A stretch of DNA of 64,000 bases from Acidobacteriota bacterium. Lineage in GTDB: Bacteria; Acidobacteriota; Terriglobia; Versatilivoradales; Versatilivoraceae. The first letter of the stretch is position 1; each line of letters starts with the position of its first letter. The position numbers and the translations under genes are program-made. Shown here piece after piece: positions 16,648 to 24,177 of the stretch. The stretch covers positions 16,166-80,165 of the forward strand of contig JAJDUG010000022.1 of assembly GCA_022826755.1 (NCBI GenBank), written 5' to 3'. Under the pieces are notes generated by a model. The model had not been told where the DNA came from. It searched no databases and was given only the letters and a program-made list of their open reading frames with translations.

Positions 16648-18251
16648 AGATCCTACTGAGCCTCGCGCTCGTTATCCTGTGGACCGGGGACCTCTTGGGT
16701 CAGGTCAGCTACCAGCGGATTTTGAACGCTGACCACGAACCCGGCAATTGGCTGACCTATTCCAGAACCTACGATAGCCAGCGGTATAGCCACCTGGATC
16801 AGGTCCGGAAATCCAACGTAGAGAACCTGGAGCTGAAGTGGGTTTATCAGGCAAAGTCGCTCGAGAATTTCGAGGCCACTCCCCTGGTGGTGGACGGGGT
16901 CATGTACCTGACCCGGCCACCCAACGTGGTGGTCGCCCTGGATGCCAGGACCGGCCGGGTCTTCTGGACCTATCACCACAAGGTTCCCAAGGAAGTGAGC
17001 GTGTGCTGCGGCCTGGTCAACCGTGGTTTGGCGATCCTGGACGACCTTCTCTTCCTGGGCACGCTGGATGCCCGCCTGCAAGCGATCGACGCCAAGACCG
17101 GTTCCCTGGTGTGGGACGTGAAGCTGGCGGACTTCCGCGACGGCTACGCCGTCACCATGGCCCCCCTTGCAATCAAGGACAAGGTGATTGTCGGGATGGC
17201 TGGCGGCGAGTACGGCATTCGCGGTTTCCTGGAGGCCTATGAAGCCAAGACCGGCAAGAGAGCCTGGCGATTTCACACCATTCCGGGCCCCGGCGAACCG
17301 GGGAACGAAACCTGGGAGGGAGACTCCTGGAAAACCGGCGGAGGCTCGGCCTGGTTGACGGGCTCCTTCGACCCGGAACTGAACCTGCTCTACTGGGGAA
17401 TCGGGAACCCCGGCCCCGATTGGAACGGTGACGTGCGCAAGGGCGACAATCTCTATTCCGATTCAGTGGTGGCCCTGAATCCCGACAACGGCCGGCTCCA
17501 ATGGTATTTCCAGTTCACTCCCCACGACCTCTGGGACTACGATGCCGTGCAGATTCCTGTCCTGGTCGACATGGAATTCGGTGGCCGGGAGCGCAAGCTG
17601 ATGCTCTGGGGGAACCGGAACGGCTTCTTCTACGTCCTGGACCGAACGGATGGCCGCTTCCTGCTGGGAAAAGCCTTTGCCCACCAGACCTGGGCCGAAG
17701 GCCTGGACGAAAACGGAAGGCCCATCAAGAGGGCCGGGGCCGAACCCAGCGTGGAGGGCACCCTGACCTACCCCAGCGTCCAGGGGGCAACCAACTGGTA
17801 CTCTCCCTCCTACAGCCCCAGAACCGGGCTCTTCTACCTGTCTGCCTGGGAATACGCCAGCGTCTATTTCAAGGGCGATCCCACTTACGTTCGAGGGGAA
17901 CGCTACATCGGAAGTTTCCCCAGGGGCGTGTACCCGGATGTCATGGTGGACACCGACCCGGGTTACGGCGCCGTTCGGGCCCTGGACCCCGAGACCGGTG
18001 AACGCAAGTGGGAATACAAGATGACCAGCGTGACCGAGGGCGGGATCCTGACCACGGCCGGCGACGTGCTGTTTTCCGGAAACATGGAGGGACACGTCTT
18101 CGCCCTGGATGTCCATGACGGCAGTCTCTTGTGGAGCCGCAACCTGGGTGGGCGGGTCATCAGTTCACCCATCACTTACCTGGTCGACGACAAACAGCAC
18201 TTCTCCATAATTTCCGGGCATTCCCTCTACACCTTTGTTCTGAAGGACTAA
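16644..18251 (+). CDS. PQQ-dependent alcohol dehydrogenase, probably lanthanide type
   Basis: The 535-residue exported quinoprotein (signal peptide to GQVSYQ) is an eight-bladed propeller of the methanol/ethanol dehydrogenase family. Visible active-site elements are the vicinal cysteines C121-C122 (VCCG), the metal-ligand glutamate E189 in GGEYGIRG, N255 in GIGNPGPDWNGD, and the catalytic aspartate D298 in TPHDLWDYDAV. D300, two residues after D298, is the extra aspartate found in XoxF- and PedH-type enzymes that use lanthanides; calcium enzymes have Ala or Ser there. There is no fused cytochrome domain; the cytochrome gene overlaps its start. Whether the substrate is methanol, ethanol or another alcohol cannot be read from this. 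Confidence 0.9.
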   Translation: MKILLSLALVILWTGDLLGQVSYQRILNADHEPGNWLTYSRTYDSQRYSHLDQVRKSNVENLELKWVYQAKSLENFEATPLVVDGVMYLTRPPNVVVALDARTGRVFWTYHHKVPKEVSVCCGLVNRGLAILDDLLFLGTLDARLQAIDAKTGSLVWDVKLADFRDGYAVTMAPLAIKDKVIVGMAGGEYGIRGFLEAYEAKTGKRAWRFHTIPGPGEPGNETWEGDSWKTGGGSAWLTGSFDPELNLLYWGIGNPGPDWNGDVRKGDNLYSDSVVALNPDNGRLQWYFQFTPHDLWDYDAVQIPVLVDMEFGGRERKLMLWGNRNGFFYVLDRTDGRFLLGKAFAHQTWAEGLDENGRPIKRAGAEPSVEGTLTYPSVQGATNWYSPSYSPRTGLFYLSAWEYASVYFKGDPTYVRGERYIGSFPRGVYPDVMVDTDPGYGAVRALDPETGERKWEYKMTSVTEGGILTTAGDVLFSGNMEGHVFALDVHDGSLLWSRNLGGRVISSPITYLVDDKQHFSIISGHSLYTFVLKD

Positions 18252-18323
18252 TCGCTCTTCCCGTAAACAGACACTTTCGACCGAGGTAATCGTTCCGGTT
18301 CTCCACATCTCCCGAGGCACCTC

Positions 18324-19655
18324 ATGCTGAATGTCATCTTCGTCGTAATCGTCCTGTTTTCCATCCTGATGGCGGCCTTTACGGGGCGCATGGAGATGTT
18401 GAGCAATGCCGTGCTGGAGTCAGCCCGGTCGGCTGTCACCCTGGCTCTGGGTCTCATCGGAGTCATGGCATTTTTCCTGGGTCTCATGCGAGTGGCCTCC
18501 GATGGGGGGCTGTTGCGCATCATGGCCCGCGCCGTACATCCCGTAATGCGATTCCTCTTCCCGGCCATCCCCAAGGATCATCCCGCCATGAGCGCCATGA
18601 TCCTGAACATCACCTCAAACCTCCTGGGACTGGGGAACGCTGCAACTCCTTTCGGACTCAAGGCCATGATGGAACTGGACCGGCTCAACAACGAAAAGGG
18701 CACCGCTACCGACGCCATGGTGCTTTTCCTGGCTCTCAACACCTCCGGCCTGGCGTTGCTGCCGCTGGGTGTCATCAGCTTGAGAGCGGCGGCCGGGTCT
18801 CAGGATGCCGCGGGAATCATGGCAACCACCTGGTTTGCCAGCGGATGCGCCACCGTGGCCGCCATCGTGGCGGCGACCCTGCTGGCCCGAACGCCACGCT
18901 ATCGCTTGACAAAAGCAACCTCCAGCCAGACTGACCAGGATAGGCGGGTCGAAGCACCCTCCTCCGATCAGGCCCCGGCGGAGGACGCGTCCATGTCGCC
19001 CCGGTCCCAACCGGATCTGGTTCGACCCCGCTGGGGCAAACCGGTAGTGCTAGCCTTTTACCTGGCTCTGTTGGCTGCTCTGGCGATGCATATCGTCCAA
19101 CAGATGAACGCCACCCCGACTATGGACCTGGTACGGAGCGTCATGTCCTTCTGGATGCTTCCGGCTCTGATCGCGGGACTGGTGCTGTTCGGATGGACCC
19201 GCGGCGTCAAGGTCTATGAATCTCTGGTGGAAGGAGCCAAGGAGGGTTTTCAGGTTGCCGTGAAAATCATTCCCTACCTGGTTGCCATATTGGTGGCCAT
19301 CGGAATTTTCCGGGCATCGGGGGGACTGGAACTGCTGGCCAAGGCGATCGGCCCGCTCACCAACCTGATCGGCATGCCCGCCGAAGCCTTGCCGGTGGCC
19401 CTGGTGCGGCCACTCTCCGGGAGCGGCGCTCTGGGAGTGATGACCGAGATCATGAACGCCCAGGGACCGGACTCCTTCACCGGCTACATGGTCTGCACCT
19501 TTAACGGCAGCACCGATACCACCTTCTACATCCTGGCGGTGTACTTTGGCTCGGTCGGCATCAAGAAGACCCGCCACGCGCTGCCGGCCTGCCTGACCGC
19601 GGACGTCACCGGCATCCTGGCAGCAGTCCTCATTGTGAACCTGCTGTTCGGATGA
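18324..19655 (+). CDS. nucleoside-recognition (gate) membrane protein, SpmA-SpmB fusion type
   Basis: The 443-residue integral membrane protein has two related halves. The N-terminal half resembles SpmA (LGLMRVASDGGLLRIMARAV, then NITSNLLGLGNAATPFGLKAM). The C-terminal half resembles SpmB (EGFQVAVKIIPYLVAILVAIG, then RPLSGSGALGVMTEIM and TFNGSTDTTFYILAVYFG). A polar linker (about 200-235) joins them. Spm proteins were named for spore-core dehydration in Bacillus, but fused homologues occur widely in bacteria that do not sporulate, so a general nucleoside or solute transport role is more likely here. No clear ribosome binding site stands before ATG 18324. Confidence 0.85.
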   Translation: MLNVIFVVIVLFSILMAAFTGRMEMLSNAVLESARSAVTLALGLIGVMAFFLGLMRVASDGGLLRIMARAVHPVMRFLFPAIPKDHPAMSAMILNITSNLLGLGNAATPFGLKAMMELDRLNNEKGTATDAMVLFLALNTSGLALLPLGVISLRAAAGSQDAAGIMATTWFASGCATVAAIVAATLLARTPRYRLTKATSSQTDQDRRVEAPSSDQAPAEDASMSPRSQPDLVRPRWGKPVVLAFYLALLAALAMHIVQQMNATPTMDLVRSVMSFWMLPALIAGLVLFGWTRGVKVYESLVEGAKEGFQVAVKIIPYLVAILVAIGIFRASGGLELLAKAIGPLTNLIGMPAEALPVALVRPLSGSGALGVMTEIMNAQGPDSFTGYMVCTFNGSTDTTFYILAVYFGSVGIKKTRHALPACLTADVTGILAAVLIVNLLFG

Positions 19656-19728
19656 CTACATCAACCGCGTAGCCGACGGGCTGGGAGTGGATCTGGAGCC
19701 CGAAATGAAGCGTGGCGTCGACGAATGA
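19654..19728 (+). pseudogene. possible remnant of a gene 3' end
   Basis: Directly after the preceding stop, another frame reads DYINRVADGLGVDLEPEMKR and three more residues to a stop. The amphipathic RVADGLGV pattern resembles the last residues of catalases, but this is too short to be sure. If real, it marks a deletion that removed a gene here. Confidence 0.2.
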
Positions 19729-19799
19729 CTTCGGCTGCCTCCCCCGGGGCCAAAGAGGGTGGCCTGCCCGATGTCACAGCGCTCAGGAGTGACCTGCCG

Positions 19800-21386
19800 A
19801 TGAATCGCCGTCTTTTTCTCGTCCTGATTTGGGGATTGGGCGTGATGGCTGCCGCCCGATGCGGCCTGTTACAGGAAGACCTCCACCGGGTCCGTCTCTC
19901 GCTGGTCGACGGCGAGACCGGCAAGCCCGTCCCTGGGGTGATTCGCTGTTTCGTCCAGGGTCAGGCGCAGGCGGTTCCCATCCATGGCTTGCTGGAACGG
20001 GGACAAGGTGTGGGGTCGGTCGCCCTGCAGCAGCAAGGCAAACGGCCGCCACGCCGCCCCATCCATGACTGGTACGTTCTGTCGGAGCCCGGCGAAGTAA
20101 CCCTGCCCAGGAAACCCTTGCGGCTGGAAGCCTTTTCGGGGCTCGAGACGGAGATGGCCACCCTGCAGGTCGACCTCGGTAAAAGCGACAGAACCTCTAT
20201 CACCCTTTCGCTGAATTCCTTTAGCCAGATGAAGGAAAAGAAGTGGTTCGGCGGCAACACCCACCTGCATCTCTTCAGGCTGGAGCCGGAAGAAGCCGAT
20301 CGCTATCTGAGCGAAATCCCGCCTGCCGACCGATTGGACGTTCTGTTCACTTCCTACCTGATCCGCCCGTCGGAAGATGCCGAATACATCACCAACCGCT
20401 ATCCGATAGGCGACCTGACCCAATTCCATTCCACCGGGGTGCTGGTCAACCAGGGCGAGGAACATCGTCACAACCTGACTCCCTGGAGTGGAGGCTACGG
20501 CCACGTCATGCTGCTGAACATCAAGAGGCTCATCCAGCCGGTCAGCATCGGTCCGGGCATCACCGGATCGGGCACTGACGGAATTTCCCTGCAGCAGGGG
20601 ATCGATGAAGCTCATCGCCAGGGAGGCACGACCCTATGGTGTCACAACGACTTCGGACTGGAGCGGGTGGTCAACTTTGTCCTGGGCAAGGTCGATGCCC
20701 AGAATATCTTTGACGGGCTGTCGCTGGAGGACTATCCCCAATTCGAGGACACCTTCTATCACTACCTGAACGCCGGGCTCAGAGTTCCCTTCTCGACCGG
20801 AACCGATTGGTTCCTGTTCGACCTCGCCAGGGTCTACACCCGGGTTGCTGTGCCACTGGGGATTTCCTCCTGGCTGGAGGCGCTCAAGCAGGGCCGATCC
20901 TTCATCACCAATGGCCCCCTGTTTCACTTCCAGGTTGAGGACCAAGCGATCGGAGATACCGTCTCACTGAAGTCCCCCGGAGAGGTCGGAATCGAGGGTA
21001 GGGCGTCGGGACGAGTCGACTTCGGTCACCTGGAACTGGTCCACAACGGACGGGTGGTCGACCGCATCCGGTCCCAGGCGGACGGGGAACATTTTTCGGC
21101 CGAACTGAAGAAAGAGTTGCGGGCAGATGAACCCGGGTGGCTGGCGCTGAGAGTCTCCGGGGAGGCCAAAAGCGAGTACGGGTTGCCCATCTTTGGACAC
21201 ACCTCGGCGATCTATCTCGAGGTGGAGGGAAGATCGATCCGACAGCCCGCCGCGGTGGACCATCTGAGGAGAGAGATTCAGGAGGCGAGAGCTACGGTGG
21301 CCGACGAGGCGCTCTTTGCCACGCCCGAGGAACGAAAGCGCGTGCTGGACATCTATGACCAGGGCCTTGCCGCCCTCGAAAAATAA
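19800..21386 (+). CDS. exported CehA/McbA family metallohydrolase (PHP-like)
   Basis: ATG 19800 gives a signal peptide (MNRRLFLVLIWGLGVMAAARC) and 528 residues; AGGAG lies about 11 bases upstream. An Ig/carboxypeptidase-regulatory-like domain (about 20-130: VRLSLVDGETGKPVPGVIRC) precedes a PHP-like metal domain. That domain opens with WFGGNTHLHLF at about 142-152 and continues with NQGEEHRHNL, GGTTLWCHNDFGLE and VPFSTGTDWFL, which supply the expected His, Glu and Asp ligands. CehA and McbA hydrolyse carbaryl, but most members have unknown substrates. The final 150 residues (VSLKSPGEVGIEGRASGRVDF) form a beta-sandwich. The Cys at residue 21 could make it a lipoprotein. Confidence 0.8.
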   Translation: MNRRLFLVLIWGLGVMAAARCGLLQEDLHRVRLSLVDGETGKPVPGVIRCFVQGQAQAVPIHGLLERGQGVGSVALQQQGKRPPRRPIHDWYVLSEPGEVTLPRKPLRLEAFSGLETEMATLQVDLGKSDRTSITLSLNSFSQMKEKKWFGGNTHLHLFRLEPEEADRYLSEIPPADRLDVLFTSYLIRPSEDAEYITNRYPIGDLTQFHSTGVLVNQGEEHRHNLTPWSGGYGHVMLLNIKRLIQPVSIGPGITGSGTDGISLQQGIDEAHRQGGTTLWCHNDFGLERVVNFVLGKVDAQNIFDGLSLEDYPQFEDTFYHYLNAGLRVPFSTGTDWFLFDLARVYTRVAVPLGISSWLEALKQGRSFITNGPLFHFQVEDQAIGDTVSLKSPGEVGIEGRASGRVDFGHLELVHNGRVVDRIRSQADGEHFSAELKKELRADEPGWLALRVSGEAKSEYGLPIFGHTSAIYLEVEGRSIRQPAAVDHLRREIQEARATVADEALFATPEERKRVLDIYDQGLAALEK

Positions 21387-21430
21387 CATCCCGGCATTTG
21401 ATCCCGGCTTCGAGCACAAGTAGCGGCCTG

Positions 21431-21463
21431 ATTAACATGGATGGACAGGATATACAGGATTTC
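21431..21463. repeat. scattered intergenic repeat, CAGGAT type
   Basis: The segment ATTAACATGGATGGACAGGA continues TATACAGGAT. This is the reverse orientation of the ATCCTGT repeats at 41164 and 42300. Confidence 0.6.
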
Positions 21464-21530
21464 CGGTTGATGATCCGCCCCTTGGAGGAGCGCGAGAGGC
21501 CGGCTTGTCGCCGAAAAGGCTCACGTCTCC

Positions 21531-21580
21531 AGTCTTTCTTCGCGGTCCTTGGTGGCCCTTGGTGGATAACTCTTCTTGTC
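21531..21580. repeat. scattered intergenic repeat, TTCGTGG type
   Basis: CTTCGCGGTCCTTGGTGGCC followed by CTTGGTGGATAACTCTTCTT is the reverse orientation of the repeat at 32145-32200, including the ATAACTCTT tail. It stops just short of the hypothetical gene's stop codon. Confidence 0.6.
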
Positions 21581-21581
21581 C

Positions 21582-21998
21582 CTACGTGTTCGTCCCGGAC
21601 AATCCCTCCTCGGCCCAGCGTCCCCAGGCCTCCACGCGCAGCGCCAGTTCCCCAAAGAATTCCGCTCCGAAGTCACGGCGGATCTCGGCCGCGAGCCGCT
21701 CCGCTTCCACGCTCAGGGTGGATAGCGACAAGTCCGCCAGAAGAGTGGCGTCTTTCCTGGGACCGCGGGCGGCGGCCAGAATCTTGCCGGTCAGGACATC
21801 GGCTTCGCAAACACCCACCAGTTGCCTGAACAACAGCTCCAGGTCTTCGTAGTCCTCGGGAGACAAGACCGCCCGGCCCTCCACCGACACTTCCTCCGAA
21901 CAGAGCCGCGCCAGTCGGAGTCCTTCCTCTTTGCGGGAAACCAACTGACACCAGCCTATGGTCTCGATGGCCGTGCCTGGAGGCATCCAGCCCACCAC
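21582..21998 (-). CDS. hypothetical protein
   Basis: The 138-residue frame starts at GTG complementary to 21996-21998 and ends TGA-side at 21582. I do not recognise the family. It is mainly predicted helix, with acidic and leucine-rich stretches (SPEDYEDLELLFRQLVGV, LSTLSVEAERLAAEIRRDF), has no signal peptide or membrane segment, and has the codon pattern of neighbouring genes. It lies 143 bp after the PPK2 gene on the same strand and could be its operon tail. The ribosome binding site is weak, so the start may lie a little downstream. Confidence 0.5.
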   Translation of the reverse strand: MVGWMPPGTAIETIGWCQLVSRKEEGLRLARLCSEEVSVEGRAVLSPEDYEDLELLFRQLVGVCEADVLTGKILAAARGPRKDATLLADLSLSTLSVEAERLAAEIRRDFGAEFFGELALRVEAWGRWAEEGLSGTNT

Positions 21999-22141
21999 TC
22001 TCGAGAAATCAGGGGAGATAGCCCCGGTCGTGGTTCACGAGAAACTGCCAACCTCGCAGGCCAAAAGGTCGATGGCTCTCTCTCGAGCCAGTCTCTCCAG
22101 GATTCACTCGTCTTTCTCCATCTCTTGATTGCAGAAGCCGA

Positions 22142-23668
22142 TTACACGCCGAGACGCCGCTCCAGGGTGCTTACCAGCGTGGACAGCGTCTTGACGCGAG
22201 CCCAGAGCTTGTCCTCCGCCTCCACAACCGTCCAGGGCGCGTAAGGCGTGCTGGTGCGCTCGATCATCTCCGTGACAGCCCTCCGATAGGCGTTCCACCG
22301 GACCCGATTCCTCCAATCCTCCGAGGTCAACTTGAAACGCTTGTGCGGCGTGCGTTCCCGAGCCTGGAAGCGGCGCAACTGTTCCTCCGGGCTCAGATGG
22401 AGCCAGAACTTGACGCAAACCACACCCTCGACGGTGAGGTGTCTTTCGAACTCGTTGATCTCCTGGTAGGCGCGGCGCCATTCCTCCTCGGACGCAAATC
22501 CTTCCACCCGTTCAACCAGGACTCGTCCATACCAGCTTCTATCGAAAATCGTCATGTGGCCGGCCTTGGGCAACTGTCGCCAGAAACGCCACAGATAATG
22601 GTGGTTCTTTTCCTCGGCGGTAGGCGCATTTATCGGAACCACCTCGTAACCTCGCGGGTCCAGTTCCTGAGTCAATCGCTTGATGTTTCCACCCTTTCCC
22701 GCAGCATCCCAACCCTCGTAAACCACCACACTGGCAACACGCCTTCCATAGCACTCGAACTCCAGATCTCGCAGCCGTTGCTGCAGTCCGGACAGCCGCT
22801 TCTCGTAATCTCCCCGATCCAGGCGCTTGCTCAAGTCGGATTGATCCAGAACCGAGGGTTGGGGATCCACTTCGATGTGGAGCCCTCGACTCCGAACTTC
22901 CTCATCGATGTCCTTTGCCGTCTGCGCCGGCGGTCCAATGACATTCAGGCCCTTTCCTTGCCTGGACAAATGGCTTTCGAGGGCGCCCGTCAGGTGTTCA
23001 AGGATCTTCACTCGCCGGTACCGGCGGCTATGAGCTTCCACCATCTTCCAGGGCGCATTCACCGTACTGGTCAAGGCAAGCATCTCTTCGGCGGCTTCCA
23101 GGTATTTCTTGTAGCTGCGCTCCTTCTTCCAATCCGGCTGATTCCATAGCCAACGCTCGAAAAGATCGCTCTGCATGCTCGCAAGACGCCTCTCCTGTTC
23201 TTTTCTGCTGATGTGAAGCCAGAACTTGATCAGCACAACGCCATCGTCCGAGAGCTGGCGTTCGAACTCGCGAATTTCACCTCCGGCTGCCAGGGCGCCA
23301 CTACGGTCCAGGCGCCCGTCAACGCGTTCCTCCAACATCTGGCGATACCAGGAGCGATCCCAGAACACCAGTTCACCCTTCGCGGGCAGCCGGGTCGAGA
23401 AGCGCCAGAGAAAAGGGTGGAACTGCTCTTCAAGGGTGGGCGCCTGGGTGGTATGGACCTTGAACCCCCTGGGATCGAGCGGGCGGACCAGGGCATTGAT
23501 CGCATCTCCCTTGCCTGCCGCCTTCCAACCCTCGAACAGGACCACCACCGGAACTCCGGCAGCCCTCATTGCATGCTGCAAGTCGCGCAACTGCGCCCTC
23601 AGCCGTGGAATTGCTTGCTGGTATTCCTCCTTGCCCATCTTCAGGTCGAGATCCAGAACTTCAAGCAT
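22142..23668 (-). CDS. two-domain PPK2 family polyphosphate kinase (polyphosphate:AMP phosphotransferase type)
   Basis: The protein has two tandem PPK2 domains, as in class II PPK2/Pap enzymes, which move phosphate from polyphosphate to AMP. The second domain has a complete Walker A (YEGWDAAGKGGNIK, about 313-326), lid arginines (FDRSWYGRVLVERVEGF) and WRFWRQLPKAGHM. The first domain has GWKAAGKG at about 47-54, with Lys where the active domain has Asp. I start at ATG 23668 because TGAGGA lies 9-14 bases upstream and the family begins near this point; ATG 23701, immediately after the VOC stop codon, would add 11 residues. It probably helps nucleotide regeneration and shares its operon with the VOC and symporter genes. 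Confidence 0.92.
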   Translation of the reverse strand: MLEVLDLDLKMGKEEYQQAIPRLRAQLRDLQHAMRAAGVPVVVLFEGWKAAGKGDAINALVRPLDPRGFKVHTTQAPTLEEQFHPFLWRFSTRLPAKGELVFWDRSWYRQMLEERVDGRLDRSGALAAGGEIREFERQLSDDGVVLIKFWLHISRKEQERRLASMQSDLFERWLWNQPDWKKERSYKKYLEAAEEMLALTSTVNAPWKMVEAHSRRYRRVKILEHLTGALESHLSRQGKGLNVIGPPAQTAKDIDEEVRSRGLHIEVDPQPSVLDQSDLSKRLDRGDYEKRLSGLQQRLRDLEFECYGRRVASVVVYEGWDAAGKGGNIKRLTQELDPRGYEVVPINAPTAEEKNHHYLWRFWRQLPKAGHMTIFDRSWYGRVLVERVEGFASEEEWRRAYQEINEFERHLTVEGVVCVKFWLHLSPEEQLRRFQARERTPHKRFKLTSEDWRNRVRWNAYRRAVTEMIERTSTPYAPWTVVEAEDKLWARVKTLSTLVSTLERRLGV

Positions 23669-23701
23669 CGGTTGAACAATCCTCACGTGCCGCGCCGGCA
23701 T

Positions 23702-24139
23702 TCAGTGCAGCCCTTGAACAAATTCCAGCCAGTTCCCCTCCGGATCCTGGGCGTAAACGATCCCGAGTTCTCCATTTCGGTACGATCGGAACTTCGGCTC
23801 GGTGACGAATCGAACTCCCCGGCTTCGCAATTCGGTATAGGTCTTCCTGAGATCCTTCACATCGAAACAGACATGGCCGACGCCGAGCTGATGCTTGTCC
23901 AGATGACCCTGACGGGCCGGTGGATCGACGAAATGAACCAGTTCGATCTGATGGTCTCCCGGGAAGCCCACGAAAACCAGTTGCCGACGCGCCCCGGGAA
24001 TGCCGGTGTGGTCCCCCTCCGGAGGGGCCACGGAGTCGATTCGACGCAGAATTCGCAGTCCGAGAACCCGGGTGTAAAAGCGAACCATTTCTTCCAGGTC
24101 CTTGACCACGATGCCGGTATGGTGGAATCCCTCTATCAA
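23702..24139 (-). CDS. VOC superfamily protein (glyoxalase/dioxygenase fold)
   Basis: The 145-residue protein starts at TTG complementary to 24137-24139, with a strong AGGAGG five bases before. It has two beta-alpha-beta-beta-beta modules: GFHHTGIVVKDLEEMVRFYT at the start, HQLGVGHVCFDVKDL in the middle and YAQDPEGNWLEFVQG at the end. The expected metal ligands H6/H7, the Glu of IELVHF, the His of VGHVCF and the final Glu are all present, so it is probably an active metal-dependent enzyme such as an epimerase, lyase or dioxygenase. The substrate is unknown. The downstream PPK2 frame follows directly after its stop. Confidence 0.88.
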   Translation of the reverse strand: MIEGFHHTGIVVKDLEEMVRFYTRVLGLRILRRIDSVAPPEGDHTGIPGARRQLVFVGFPGDHQIELVHFVDPPARQGHLDKHQLGVGHVCFDVKDLRKTYTELRSRGVRFVTEPKFRSYRNGELGIVYAQDPEGNWLEFVQGLH

Positions 24140-24177
24140 CCAGGCCTCCTGCGCGGAGCCGTCAACCCTTGACTACC

